Below the pieces are notes generated by a model. That model saw nothing but the letters and a program-made list of their open reading frames with translations. It searched no databases and was not told where the DNA came from. A stretch of DNA of 64,000 nt from Pelagibius sp037652055 (lineage in GTDB: Bacteria > Pseudomonadota > Alphaproteobacteria > Kiloniellales > Kiloniellaceae): positions 62,001 to 126,000 of the forward strand of contig NZ_JBBKAH010000009.1 in assembly GCF_037652055.1 (NCBI RefSeq). Reading direction: 5' to 3'. This document shows, one piece after another, positions 51,352 through 59,711 of this stretch. Both the position numbers and the translations under genes were made by a program. Within the stretch, counting starts at the first letter, position 1; each line of letters starts with the position of its first letter.

Positions 51352-52107
51352 ATGAAAAAATCGCCGCACAAGGCCGTGATTCTCCTCGGCTTCGACACCC
51401 CGGATCGTACCGACAGCGCCATCCTGCCGTACAGCGACAGCGCCGCCGTGCGGAGCGCGGTCAAGGAGGCCCTGGCCGCCGGCTTGAAGGAGTTGATCTT
51501 CGTGACTGCCGACAGCGTGACCCCGGTGGAAACGCAGGTGGGCGGTCTTGGCGTCGGGAGTTTCGGTGTGGACGGCTTCGGCAATGCCCGGCCGGAGCGG
51601 GTGGTGATCGCCCGCCAGTTCGCCGCGCGCAGCCTGGGCCAGGCGCTGTGCGAGATCCGGCATTTGCTGTTCGAAGAGCCTTTCGTCGTGCTGCTGCCCG
51701 GCGAGATGCGCGCGGGCGGCGAAGGGACGACGGCGAGCATGCTGGCGGCCTATGCGGCCAACGGCGGCAATCTGGCGGCGGTGGAGGACAACGGCGTGCT
51801 CGGCCGCGAAGGCCGCTTTGCCGCCATCTCCCGCGCTGCCGCCGGGCGCTACTTGTTGCAGCCCGCGGTGCTGGATGTGCTGGAGGAAGATCCCGAGGGA
51901 GGCATCGCCGGGGCCCTGCTGCTGCTGGCAGAGGCCTGGCCGGTGACCGCCGTGAAGGCGAAGGCCGGCGACTGGGCGCGCCGGCCGGAAGGCGGCGACC
52001 GGGCCACGCCGCTGGTGCCGTCCTCGGAGGCGCCGACCGTGCGGGCGCGGCGTCCCGTCGCGGTCGCCGCAGAACTCGGTGTTTCGGGTTTGGGGGCCGG
52101 CGAATGA
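51352..52107 (+). CDS. Degenerate GalU/ExoN-like protein (probable pseudoenzyme)
   Basis: This 251-aa protein aligns with UTP-glucose-1-phosphate uridylyltransferase by order of segments: KAVI...AVRSAVKEALAAGLKELIFVTAD (GalU: YVVEEAVAAGIEEIILVTG), then SLGQALCEIRHLLFEEPFVVLLPGE (GalU: GLGHAVLCARPLVGDEPFAVLLPDD), and GRYLLQPAVLDVLEED (GRYILTPEIFDLLE). The nucleotide-binding signature GxGTRxxPxTK is gone, replaced by LLGFDTPDRTDSAILPYSD. The LLPDD acid becomes LLPGE, and the QLTDA and DxGNK segments are missing. It is unlikely to make UDP-glucose. The ATG at 52352-adjacent frame is excluded; ATG 51352 has AGGTGA upstream. It overlaps the lipoprotein gene start (ATGA). Confidence 0.75.
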   Translation: MKKSPHKAVILLGFDTPDRTDSAILPYSDSAAVRSAVKEALAAGLKELIFVTADSVTPVETQVGGLGVGSFGVDGFGNARPERVVIARQFAARSLGQALCEIRHLLFEEPFVVLLPGEMRAGGEGTTASMLAAYAANGGNLAAVEDNGVLGREGRFAAISRAAAGRYLLQPAVLDVLEEDPEGGIAGALLLLAEAWPVTAVKAKAGDWARRPEGGDRATPLVPSSEAPTVRARRPVAVAAELGVSGLGAGE

Positions 52108-52676
52108 TGCAGCTGGGGTTTCTGCCGCGCCTCGGGGCGACCGTCGCACTTCTCGTCGTGCTGGCCGGCTGTGCCGGCGAGCTTTCCTCCCTGCCTGCGC
52201 TGCCGCAGTCGTCGCAGGGGCCCTATACCCTGGGCGCCGGCGACCGCATCCGCCTGCAGGTGTTCGGTCAGGAGGAATTGAGCCAGGAGTACCTGGTCAG
52301 CGATTCCGGCGTCATCACCGTGCCGCTGATCGGCTCCGTCGACGCGCAAGGCAAGACGCTGGCGGGCCTCGAGGAAGCCGTGGCGGGCGAACTGAGCAAC
52401 GGCATCCTCGTCGATCCCAACGTGACGGCGGAGATCGTGGCCTATCGGCCGTTTTTCATCCTTGGCGAGACCAAGGCCCCGGGGCAATATCCCTACGTGC
52501 CGCGCATGACGGTGCTCTCGGCGGTTTCGATGAGCGGCGGTTTCACCTATCGCGCGGAGCAGGACGCGGTGTCGGTCACCCGCCTGGTCGACGGCCAGAT
52601 GGCGGAGTTCCGTGCCGATCCGCTGTCGATGGTTGAACCGGGCGACGTGATCAACGTTCACGAACGCTTCTTCTAG
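52104..52676 (+). CDS. Polysaccharide export lipoprotein, Wza/ExoF-like
   Basis: A 190-aa outer-membrane polysaccharide export protein. The signal ends in a lipobox (VVLAGC, Cys23), then a Poly_export domain (YTLGAGDRIRLQVFGQEELSQEYLVSDSGVITVPLIGSVDAQGKTLAGLEEAV) and an SLBB-like segment (PFFILGETKAPGQYPYVPRMTVLSAVSMSGGFTYRAEQDAV). It is much shorter than Wza (about 380 aa) and has a single SLBB region, like ExoF-type proteins. It probably works with the ExoP-like protein and the outer-membrane barrel encoded next. Confidence 0.9.
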   Translation: MMQLGFLPRLGATVALLVVLAGCAGELSSLPALPQSSQGPYTLGAGDRIRLQVFGQEELSQEYLVSDSGVITVPLIGSVDAQGKTLAGLEEAVAGELSNGILVDPNVTAEIVAYRPFFILGETKAPGQYPYVPRMTVLSAVSMSGGFTYRAEQDAVSVTRLVDGQMAEFRADPLSMVEPGDVINVHERFF

Positions 52677-52710
52677 GACGGGTTTGATTTCAGCCGGGGG
52701 AACATAGGGC

Positions 52711-53937
52711 ATGCGGCGTCTGCTGGCAGGCACGGCGCTGACCTCTATTATGCTGGGGCTTGTGCTGCCGGCAGGGGCGGCCCGTGCCCAGGAAGGCGAC
52801 CAGCCGGTGGCGGTATTCGACCGCTCACGCCCGGCCTTCGATCCCAAGGGCATCGACCTCGGCGGCTTCCGCCTCTATCCCCGGGCGGGGGTGTCGGAGA
52901 CCTACGACGACAATATTTTCGCCGACGAAAGCAACGAGCAAGACGACTTCATCACGGCGGTGGATGCCGCGCTGCTCGCCGAAAGCGAATGGTCGCGGCA
53001 TGAAGTGAAGGTGGACGCGCGGGTGCGCCATGAAGCCTTCATCGACAACAGCGACCAGGACCGCACCGAATACTTTCTGCGTCCGGCCCTGCGGCTCGAC
53101 CTCGGCGAGCGCGACACGGCGCGTTTCAACGCGGAGCAAAGCCGGCGGGTGGTCGGGCGTGACGACCCGGAAGACGCCGGCGACGAAGAGCCGACGGAGT
53201 TCAACCGCTTCCTCGCCGGCGGCGAGTACATCCACCGGGTCAACCGGGTGTTCTTCGGCTTCAATGCCGAGGCCCGGCGCGACGACTATATCTCCGGCGG
53301 CGACGACGATCGCGATCGCAATGAATACCGCTTCGGCCTGCCGGTCGGTTACGAGGTTTCCGCCATCACCGACGTGACGCTTGAGCCCTTCGTGCGCCTG
53401 CGCGATTTCGACGAACTCGACTCGACCGGCGCCGACCGCGACGCCCAGGCGGCCGGCGCCACGGTCGGCTTGGATACCGAACTCACGCGCCTGGTGCACT
53501 TGAACTTCGACGTCGGCTTCGTCGCCAACGACTACGAGGATTCGCGATTCGACGACAGCGTCGACCTGATCTTCGGCGGCGAGGCGATCTGGTATGCGAC
53601 GGAGATGACCACGTTGAAGGCGCGGGCCGAGCGCCGCGACATTGCCACCAGCCAGCCGGGCTCCTCTTCGAAGACCCAGAGCAGCGCCGGCGTCGAGGTG
53701 CAGCACGAGCTGATGCGCAACGTCCTGCTGGGCGGCGAGGTCCGCTACATCAACGACGACTTCCGGGAGGTCGACCGCGTCGACAACCGCGCCCAGCTGG
53801 ACCTCAGCGCGGAGTACCTCTTGAACCGCTACGTTTCCGTGGCGGCCGAATACCGCTACGAACAGCGCTGGTCGGACGCCGACAACCAGGACTATAGCCG
53901 CAACCTGATAACCGTGGGCCTGAAGACCCGGTTCTAG
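52711..53937 (+). CDS. Outer-membrane beta-barrel protein (BBP2-like)
   Basis: A 408-aa protein with a signal peptide (cleaved near AARAQEG) and a chain of alternating hydrophobic/polar strands ending in a C-terminal phenylalanine (ITVGLKTRF), which is the outer-membrane barrel signal. The opening FRLYPRAGVSETYDDNIFADE is characteristic of the BBP2_2 family found in exopolysaccharide clusters. It is acidic overall, with many Asp/Glu in the loops. It may be the export pore or a stabiliser for the lipoprotein. It is the last gene of the polysaccharide locus. Confidence 0.85.
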   Translation: MRRLLAGTALTSIMLGLVLPAGAARAQEGDQPVAVFDRSRPAFDPKGIDLGGFRLYPRAGVSETYDDNIFADESNEQDDFITAVDAALLAESEWSRHEVKVDARVRHEAFIDNSDQDRTEYFLRPALRLDLGERDTARFNAEQSRRVVGRDDPEDAGDEEPTEFNRFLAGGEYIHRVNRVFFGFNAEARRDDYISGGDDDRDRNEYRFGLPVGYEVSAITDVTLEPFVRLRDFDELDSTGADRDAQAAGATVGLDTELTRLVHLNFDVGFVANDYEDSRFDDSVDLIFGGEAIWYATEMTTLKARAERRDIATSQPGSSSKTQSSAGVEVQHELMRNVLLGGEVRYINDDFREVDRVDNRAQLDLSAEYLLNRYVSVAAEYRYEQRWSDADNQDYSRNLITVGLKTRF

Positions 53938-54047
53938 ATTCCTTCTGCGCTCGGCCGCGCCAGGGCGAGCGCCTCGACCAGCACGTCGGCGTCGCCGATG
54001 GGGTTGGCCTGCTGCAGGACCAGCTTTGCGTTGGCCTTGGCGCTCAT
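53934..54047 (-). CDS. Possible 37-residue small protein
   Basis: A short frame reads MSAKANAKLVLQQANP and ends LALARPSAEGI. It starts at the ATG at 54047 with an excellent AGGAG ribosome site five bases upstream. Its stop codon overlaps the stop of the barrel gene on the other strand. No homology is recognised, and it may equally be the remnant of a longer gene. The open frame further upstream to 54608 is antisense to the TRAP gene and is rejected. Confidence 0.3.
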   Translation of the reverse strand: MSAKANAKLVLQQANPIGDADVLVEALALARPSAEGI

Positions 54048-54396
54048 TTCCGCTCCTGAGAGTTCTGCCCGCCGCAAGGGCCGGGAATTGTTGGTGTTCT
54101 CGCAGTATGGTGGCGGCGCCGATGCAACGGTCAAGGCCCGCGGGGAGTGATTCTGCCTGTATAAGGGGCAAAGTCCTTTGCAGATATCTACTCCAGGTCG
54201 GCTAGTCGAAGCTGCCAACTTGACCAGTGCTTTAACCTTGCGATCTAATCGCAAGACTTGAAGAGCGAAGGGCGGCACGACTCCGGGCGACAGATCGCGG
54301 CATTGCGCGTTCCTTCCAGTCCCCGGCCGCGGGCCGCACCCGACCACCATGGCGCCTGGACACTCCCGAGCGGGCAGGGCGCAGAAGGGGGCAGCG
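54048..54396. other. Upstream region of the TRAP operon
   Basis: About 349 non-coding bases. They contain the promoter-like TTGACC/TCTAAT pair and a perfect inverted repeat (listed separately). Nothing else was recognised. Confidence 0.5.
54220..54255 (+). promoter_or_regulatory. Promoter overlapped by a perfect operator-like inverted repeat
   Basis: TTGACC (54220-54225) and TCTAAT (54244-54249) are 18 bases apart. CTTGCGATCTAATCGCAAG (54237-54255) has 8-base perfect arms around CTA and covers the -10, as expected for a repressor site. It lies about 145 bases upstream of the TRAP binding-protein gene. Confidence 0.5.
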
Positions 54397-55422
54397 ATGA
54401 AGTTCATGCAGCGGAGTTTTCCCGGCCTGTCGATGGCCGGCGTTCTGGCGCTAGGCGTCCTGGCGGGCAGCCTGCTGTTGCCGGGCGCGGCGGCGGCGGA
54501 GGATTGGCGGCTGGCGCACAAGATGCCGCCGGACAGTCCGGAGGGGCTGGTGTTCCAGAAGTTCGCCGACCTCGCCGAGGAGTACAGCGGCGGCGAGATG
54601 ACCATCAAGGTCTACCCCAATGAGCAGCTCGGCAAGACCGACGCTGTCATGGAGCAGCTGAAGATCGGCACCGTGCAGATGTACGCCGAGGGCTCGACCT
54701 ACATGAAGAAATGGGTCGACGACATCGGCTGGATCAGCGCCGCCTTCCTGTTCGACGACTACGACCATTGGAACCGCTTCGTGAACAGCGAGATGGCCAA
54801 GGGCTGGTTCAAACAGGTGCGCGAGGAGGCCGGCGTCGGCGTGCTGGGCGATCCCACCGCCATCATCCGCGGACCCTACCGCGTCATGGTCGCCAACAAG
54901 GACATCCAGTCCTTCGATGACATGAAGGGCGTGCAGCTGCGCATGCACCCCTCCAAGCTGGCGATCGACACCTGGACCCACCTGGGCGCCGAGGTGAAGA
55001 CCCTGGCCTGGACGGATACCTACCAGGCCATCGACAAGAAGATCGTCGACGCGGTGAACAGCCCCATCGCGCTGGTGGAGAGCATGCGCTTCTACGAGGT
55101 GGCGCCGCACATCATCCGCCATGACGAGTACTACCAGTCGGTTGCCTTCATGATGAACCAGAAGGCCTTCGACAAGCTGCCGGAGAAGCTGCAGGCGGCC
55201 CTGCTGAAGGCCCACGCGGATGCCGGTGCCTACAGCCAGGAACTGATGGGCAAGTCGGCCGACGAGTCCATCGAGCGTATGAAGACCAACGGCGTCAGTT
55301 TCATGGAAATCGACCGCAAGCCCTTCATCGAGTCTATGGCCAGCTTCTACAAGCAGATGGAGGAGCAGGGCGAGCTGCCCAAGGGCTTCCTCGCCGCCGT
55401 CGCCGCGACCCGCGCGCCTTGA
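54397..55422 (+). CDS. TRAP transporter substrate-binding protein (DctP family)
   Basis: A 341-aa periplasmic binding protein with a signal peptide (hydrophobic MAGVLALGVLAGSLLLPGAAAAE). DctP features include LAHKMPPDSPEGLVFQKFADLAEEYSGGEMTIKVYPNEQLGK, the ligand-pairing arginine in GVQLRMHPSKLA and the YQAIDKKIVDAVNSP segment. The substrate is probably an organic acid, not more precisely readable. The start ATG has AAGGGG upstream. It leads the DctP-DctQ-DctM operon. Confidence 0.93.
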   Translation: MKFMQRSFPGLSMAGVLALGVLAGSLLLPGAAAAEDWRLAHKMPPDSPEGLVFQKFADLAEEYSGGEMTIKVYPNEQLGKTDAVMEQLKIGTVQMYAEGSTYMKKWVDDIGWISAAFLFDDYDHWNRFVNSEMAKGWFKQVREEAGVGVLGDPTAIIRGPYRVMVANKDIQSFDDMKGVQLRMHPSKLAIDTWTHLGAEVKTLAWTDTYQAIDKKIVDAVNSPIALVESMRFYEVAPHIIRHDEYYQSVAFMMNQKAFDKLPEKLQAALLKAHADAGAYSQELMGKSADESIERMKTNGVSFMEIDRKPFIESMASFYKQMEEQGELPKGFLAAVAATRAP

Positions 55423-55429
55423 CCCGGCT

Positions 55430-55984
55430 GTGACAACCAGGGAGACGCCGGGGCAGGGGCCGGCCGTATTGTATCGCCTGGACGGGGCGCTCGAGCAGCT
55501 CGGGCGCCTCTTCCTGGTCATCGCCAACCTCTGTCTTCTGCTCATGCTGCTGGGCACGGCGGCGACGATCGTGTTGCGGCCGTTCCACCTGTCGTTCTAT
55601 TGGATCTGGCCCTGGACGATGCAGTTCTTCGTCTGGATGGCCTTCTTCGGTTTCTATGCCGTCTATCGCTTCCGCAAGGACATCGCCGTCGATTTCGTGG
55701 CGATGCGGCTGGGCGGCTGGGCGATGACCGGCACGCGCTACTTCGCCGCGCTGGTGACCCTGGCCGTCACCGGCACGATCCTGTGGCAGATGCCGACCAT
55801 CATCGAATCCCAGGTCGGCGTCATCGATGCCGTCACCACGCCCTGGGGCGAGCTGCCGCGCTACACGCTCTCGGTTCCGCTCGGCGTCTCCAGTCTGCTC
55901 ATCTTCGCCAACGCGCTGCTCGATTTCCTGAAGGCCTGCTTCCGCTGGCCGGAGCCGCATAGCCTGCCGGCCGTCGACAGCTAG
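55430..55984 (+). CDS. TRAP transporter small permease (DctQ)
   Basis: A 184-aa membrane protein with four predicted helices (about 22-45, 58-80, 95-115, 140-160) and the DctQ-type segment WPWTMQFFVWMAFFGFYAVYRFRKDIAVDFV. It forms the membrane complex with DctM and starts at GTG 55430, eight bases after the DctP stop. No strong ribosome site is visible; coupling to the upstream gene is likely. Sodium-driven import is the expected mechanism. Confidence 0.9.
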   Translation: MTTRETPGQGPAVLYRLDGALEQLGRLFLVIANLCLLLMLLGTAATIVLRPFHLSFYWIWPWTMQFFVWMAFFGFYAVYRFRKDIAVDFVAMRLGGWAMTGTRYFAALVTLAVTGTILWQMPTIIESQVGVIDAVTTPWGELPRYTLSVPLGVSSLLIFANALLDFLKACFRWPEPHSLPAVDS

Positions 55985-55997
55985 GAATCACCATCTC

Positions 55998-57299
55998 ATG
56001 GCATTCGTCCTTTTCGCGGCCTTCATCGCGCTGATCCTGTTGAGGGTGCCGGTCTCCATGGCGATCGGCGCGGCCGTGCTGTTGGCCTTCGCCGTCTCGG
56101 ACTTCTCCGACGCGCTCTACATCGTCCCGCAGCAGATCCTGGAGGGCGTCAACAAGCCCTCGCTCGCCGCCGTGCCATTCTTCATCATGGCGGGCAACCT
56201 GATGAACGTGGTCGGCATGACCGACCGCATCTTCAATTTCGCCAACGCCCTGGTCGGCCACTTCAAGGCGGGCCTGGCGCAGGTGAACGTGCTCTCCTCG
56301 ATGATTTTCGCCGGGGTTTCCGGCGCGGCGGTGGCCGACTGCGCCGGCCTCGGGACCATCGAGATCAAGGCGATGAAGGAGCGCGGCTACAAGCCGGAGT
56401 TCGCCGCCGCGGTCACCGTTGCTTCCGCCGTGGTCGGACCGATCATTCCGCCCTCCATCGGCCTGGTGGTCTATGCCTTCCTGGCCCAGCAGTCGATCGA
56501 GCGCATGTTCCTGGCCGGGCTGATCCCGGGCCTCATCGTCGGCTTCGGCCTCATGGTCTTCAACCGCATCCTGGCGGTGAAGCACGACTTTCCGACCCAG
56601 CCGCGCGCCGATCTGCCGACGGTCGTGAAGACCGGCGCCGACGGCGTGCTGGCCCTGGTGGCGCCGGGCATCATCCTCGGCTCGATCCTGGGAGGGCTGG
56701 TGACGGCGACCGAGGCCGGCGTGCTGGCCTGCCTCTACACCCTGGTGCTGGGCGTCGCCTACCGCAGCCTTTCCGCTGCCAAGCTGTGGCAGGCGCTGAC
56801 CGACACCATGCTGATGACCTCGGTCATCATGATCATCATCGGCTTTTCCATCGCCATGGGCTGGCTGCTGGCCATCGAACAGGTGCCGCAGATCCTCGGT
56901 GACGCGATCTTCTCGCTGACCGACAGCCGCGCCGTCTTCCTGGCGCTGGTTATGGTCTTCGTGCTGCTGATCGGCTGCGTGGTGGAGGGCGTGCCGGCCA
57001 AACTCATGCTCGTTCCGATGCTGCTGCCGGTATCCGACCAGTTCGGCGTCGACCGAGTGCATCTCGGCATCATCCTGCAGCTCGCCCTGCTGATCGGCAT
57101 CGCCACGCCGCCGATGGGCATCGGCCTCTACATTATGGTGGAGGTCGGCAAGGTCCCGTTCGAGAAGGTGACCATGGCGGTGCTGCCGTTCCTCATCCCG
57201 CTGATCGTGGTATTGATCCTCATCGCCTACGTGCCGGCGCTGACCCTCTGGCTGCCGGACCTGGTGCTCGGCCCGGACACCTCGATCATCATGCGGTGA
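55998..57299 (+). CDS. TRAP transporter large permease (DctM)
   Basis: A 433-aa membrane protein of the DctM family with about 12 helices. The conserved DctM sequences SGAAVADCAGLGTIEIKAMKERGYKPEFAAAVTVASAVVGPIIPPSIGLVVYAF and TEAGVLACLYTLVLG are clear. It forms the transport channel. The sequence ends 5 bases from the convergent RraA-like gene. Start ATG 55998 is 13 bases after the DctQ stop. Confidence 0.94.
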   Translation: MAFVLFAAFIALILLRVPVSMAIGAAVLLAFAVSDFSDALYIVPQQILEGVNKPSLAAVPFFIMAGNLMNVVGMTDRIFNFANALVGHFKAGLAQVNVLSSMIFAGVSGAAVADCAGLGTIEIKAMKERGYKPEFAAAVTVASAVVGPIIPPSIGLVVYAFLAQQSIERMFLAGLIPGLIVGFGLMVFNRILAVKHDFPTQPRADLPTVVKTGADGVLALVAPGIILGSILGGLVTATEAGVLACLYTLVLGVAYRSLSAAKLWQALTDTMLMTSVIMIIIGFSIAMGWLLAIEQVPQILGDAIFSLTDSRAVFLALVMVFVLLIGCVVEGVPAKLMLVPMLLPVSDQFGVDRVHLGIILQLALLIGIATPPMGIGLYIMVEVGKVPFEKVTMAVLPFLIPLIVVLILIAYVPALTLWLPDLVLGPDTSIIMR

Positions 57300-57304
57300 G
57301 GGTG

Positions 57305-57973
57305 CTAGCCTTGCTGCTTGGCCATGACCATGGCGGAGGCACCCGTGCGTTCGCCCAGCTTCTCGCCGGCCAGGAGCCGCTTGTGCCCCTCCGGCTCGAC
57401 GGCCGCCTTGCCCAGCGCCCAGTCGATGTCGGCCTCCGCCTCGGACGGCGGCATGACGAGGGCGCCGCTGAAATCGGCCAGCACGACGTCGCCCGGCATC
57501 ACCACGGCGCCGCCGCAGGCGATCGGCACGTTGAAGCTGCCGCCGATGTTGTAGAGCCGGGTGGTGATCGGCGAGGTGCCGCGGCACCACACCGGCAGGT
57601 CCAGTTCCTCGATCTCCGGCACGTCGGTACAGGGGCCGTCGATGACCACGCCGGCGCAGCCGGTCGCCTTGATGGCCGCCGCGACGCCGCCGCCCAGGCA
57701 GGCATGCTTCAGATCGCCCAGGCGGTCGATCACCAGCACGTCGCCGGGCCGCAGGAACTGTATGATGTGGTGCAGCAGGGTCGAGTCCTGGCCGGGAATG
57801 GCGAGGGTGACCGCCGTGCCGGCAATGCGCCGGCCCGGCAGCACGCACTGCACGGCCTTGTCGACGAAGCCCATGTGGCGGCGGTGACCGATGGTGGCGG
57901 TCTCGGCGCGCGCGGCCTTCTCCAGCAGGGAGCCGGCGATCTGTGCCGGCATGGGATTGGTCACATAGGTCAT
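57305..57973 (-). CDS. RraA-like protein (4-hydroxy-4-methyl-2-oxoglutarate aldolase fold)
   Basis: This 222-aa protein belongs to the RraA/HMG-CHA aldolase family: PGRRIAGTAVTLAIPGQDS, VLVIDRLGDLKHACLGGGVAAAIKATGCAGVVIDGPCTD, and GDVVLADFSGALVMP. In active aldolases the segment ends DGxxRD with catalytic Arg-Asp; here it is DGPCTD, so the arginine is lost and the enzymatic role is doubtful. The N-terminus and divalent-metal Asp remain. It is convergent with the TRAP operon and divergent from the GGT gene. A degradation role linked to the TRAP substrate is possible. Confidence 0.82.
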   Translation of the reverse strand: MTYVTNPMPAQIAGSLLEKAARAETATIGHRRHMGFVDKAVQCVLPGRRIAGTAVTLAIPGQDSTLLHHIIQFLRPGDVLVIDRLGDLKHACLGGGVAAAIKATGCAGVVIDGPCTDVPEIEELDLPVWCRGTSPITTRLYNIGGSFNVPIACGGAVVMPGDVVLADFSGALVMPPSEAEADIDWALGKAAVEPEGHKRLLAGEKLGERTGASAMVMAKQQG

Positions 57974-58083
57974 CGATGAGTGCTCCCGCTAATGTCTGCC
58001 CGCGTCCTTCATAGCGGGCATGGGCGCGGATTGCACAGATAACATTTCGCATGGCAGATGCCAGCCAGAGGAAGGGCAGCAGG

Positions 58084-59706
58084 GTGAACGAGAACGTTGA
58101 GCAGTGGCGGGTCCGCAAGGACGCGGTGACCTCGGACAAGGGCGCGGTGGCCTCGCAGCACTGGCTGGCGGCGCGCGCCGGCGCGGCGATGCTGGCGGAG
58201 GGCGGCAACGCGGTGGATGCCGCCGTCGCCTGCGCCATGGCGCTGAACGTGGTCGAGCCCTGGATGTGCGGCCTGGGCGGCAGCGGCTTCATGGTGGTGT
58301 GGCTGGCGAAGGAGAAGCGCGCCCATGTACTGAACTTCCAGGGCGTGCTGCCGCAGACCATCGACAATGCCGACTATCCGCTCGATCCGAACGAGCCGCT
58401 CTCGCTGATGCTCTACCCGGGCGTGAAGGACAAGGCCAACGAGCGCGGCTACGGCTCGATCACCGTGCCGGGCGCGGTCGCCGGGCTGGGGCGCGCCTCG
58501 GAGCGCTTCGGCCGGCTGGCCTGGGAGCGCCTGCTGGCGCCGGCCATCGCGCTCGCCGGGCGCGGCATCCCGGTCGACTGGCACGCCAGCCTGCAGATCG
58601 GCCTCGCCATGGACCTGCTGCGCCGCGACCCGGCGGCCTCGGCGCTCTACCTGCCCAACGGCGTTCCGGCGGCGCCGGAGCGCACGCTCGCCGTGCCGGC
58701 GCTGGCGCAGACTCTGACGACCCTGGCGGCCGAAGGCCCCGCCGCGTTCTACGAGGGACCGCTGGCGGCGAAGATCGCCGGCGACCTGAAGGCCGGCGGC
58801 TCGAAAATTACCGTCGAGGATCTCGCCGCCTACGCGGTGGAGGAGCACGACGCCCTAAGCGGCCGCCACCGCGGCGCCGAGGTGCACACGGCGGGCGAGA
58901 TGTCGGGCGGCCTGCGCCTCATTGAAATGCTGGGCTACGTGGCGCAGAACCTCGATCCCGGCGACAGGGTCGGCGCCGAGACCTGGATCGCCTACGCGCG
59001 CGGCCTGGACTCGGCCTTCGCCACGCACAAGAAGAAGGTCGGGCTGGACCAGCCAGGCGGCGAGCGGGTAGGTGGTGAGCAGGTGGGCGGCTGCACCTCG
59101 CACATGAGCGCGGTGGACGCCGAGGGCAACATGGTGGCGCTGACCTATACGCTGCTGAACCGCTTCGGCAGCGGCGTGGTGTTGCCGTCCACGGGCATGC
59201 TGATGAACAACTCCATCGCCTACTTCGATCCGCGCCCGGGCAATCCAGTTTCGCTGGCCGGCGGCAAGCGGATCAACTCGTCGAACATGTGCCCGACCAT
59301 CGCGACCCGGAACGGCGAGGCGATCTTTGCCGTGGGCGCGTCCGGCGCCAACCACATCGTACCCTGCACGGCGCAGATCACCGCGCTGCTGCTCGACTAC
59401 GGGATGAGCCTGGAAGAGGCCTTCCACACGCCGCGCATCGACGCCTCGGGTCGGGGCTCGGTGCGCGCCGACCCGCGCATGGGCGAAGCGGCGCTCGCCG
59501 AATTGCAGAAGGTCTTCACCCTGGAAGTCGCCCAGCAGATGGTCTTTCCCAAGCTCTATTCCTGCCCCGCCGGCGTCTCGCGCGATCCGCAGTCGGGTCA
59601 GTGCTGGGGCATCGCCGACGTCTCCTCACCGATTGCCGGCGCGGCGACGCCGGCCCCCTTCAGCCTTGCCGAGGAAGGCGTGAAGGCGCAGACGCCGCGG
59701 GCTTGA
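58084..59706 (+). CDS. Gamma-glutamyltransferase family protein
   Basis: This about 540-aa N-terminal nucleophile hydrolase has GGNAVDAAVACAMALNVVEPWMCGLGGSGFMVV near the start and the autoprocessing region GCTSHMSAVDAEGNMVALTYTL. Other GGTs have Thr directly before the His; here it is Ser (CTSH), with Thr one position earlier. The later glycine-rich oxyanion segment (NMCPTIATRNGEAIFAVGASGANHI) is conserved. I start at GTG 58084 (AGGAAGGG upstream); an ATG at 58051 lacks a ribosome site. No signal peptide is visible, so a cytoplasmic amidase-like GGT relative is possible. Confidence 0.88.
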   Translation: MNENVEQWRVRKDAVTSDKGAVASQHWLAARAGAAMLAEGGNAVDAAVACAMALNVVEPWMCGLGGSGFMVVWLAKEKRAHVLNFQGVLPQTIDNADYPLDPNEPLSLMLYPGVKDKANERGYGSITVPGAVAGLGRASERFGRLAWERLLAPAIALAGRGIPVDWHASLQIGLAMDLLRRDPAASALYLPNGVPAAPERTLAVPALAQTLTTLAAEGPAAFYEGPLAAKIAGDLKAGGSKITVEDLAAYAVEEHDALSGRHRGAEVHTAGEMSGGLRLIEMLGYVAQNLDPGDRVGAETWIAYARGLDSAFATHKKKVGLDQPGGERVGGEQVGGCTSHMSAVDAEGNMVALTYTLLNRFGSGVVLPSTGMLMNNSIAYFDPRPGNPVSLAGGKRINSSNMCPTIATRNGEAIFAVGASGANHIVPCTAQITALLLDYGMSLEEAFHTPRIDASGRGSVRADPRMGEAALAELQKVFTLEVAQQMVFPKLYSCPAGVSRDPQSGQCWGIADVSSPIAGAATPAPFSLAEEGVKAQTPRA

Positions 59707-59711
59707 GAAGC

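Noticed and set aside
55899..58367. 822-residue minus-strand open frame
   Set aside because: Antisense to DctM and to the GGT start; only a middle part runs beside the RraA gene in another frame. No domain.
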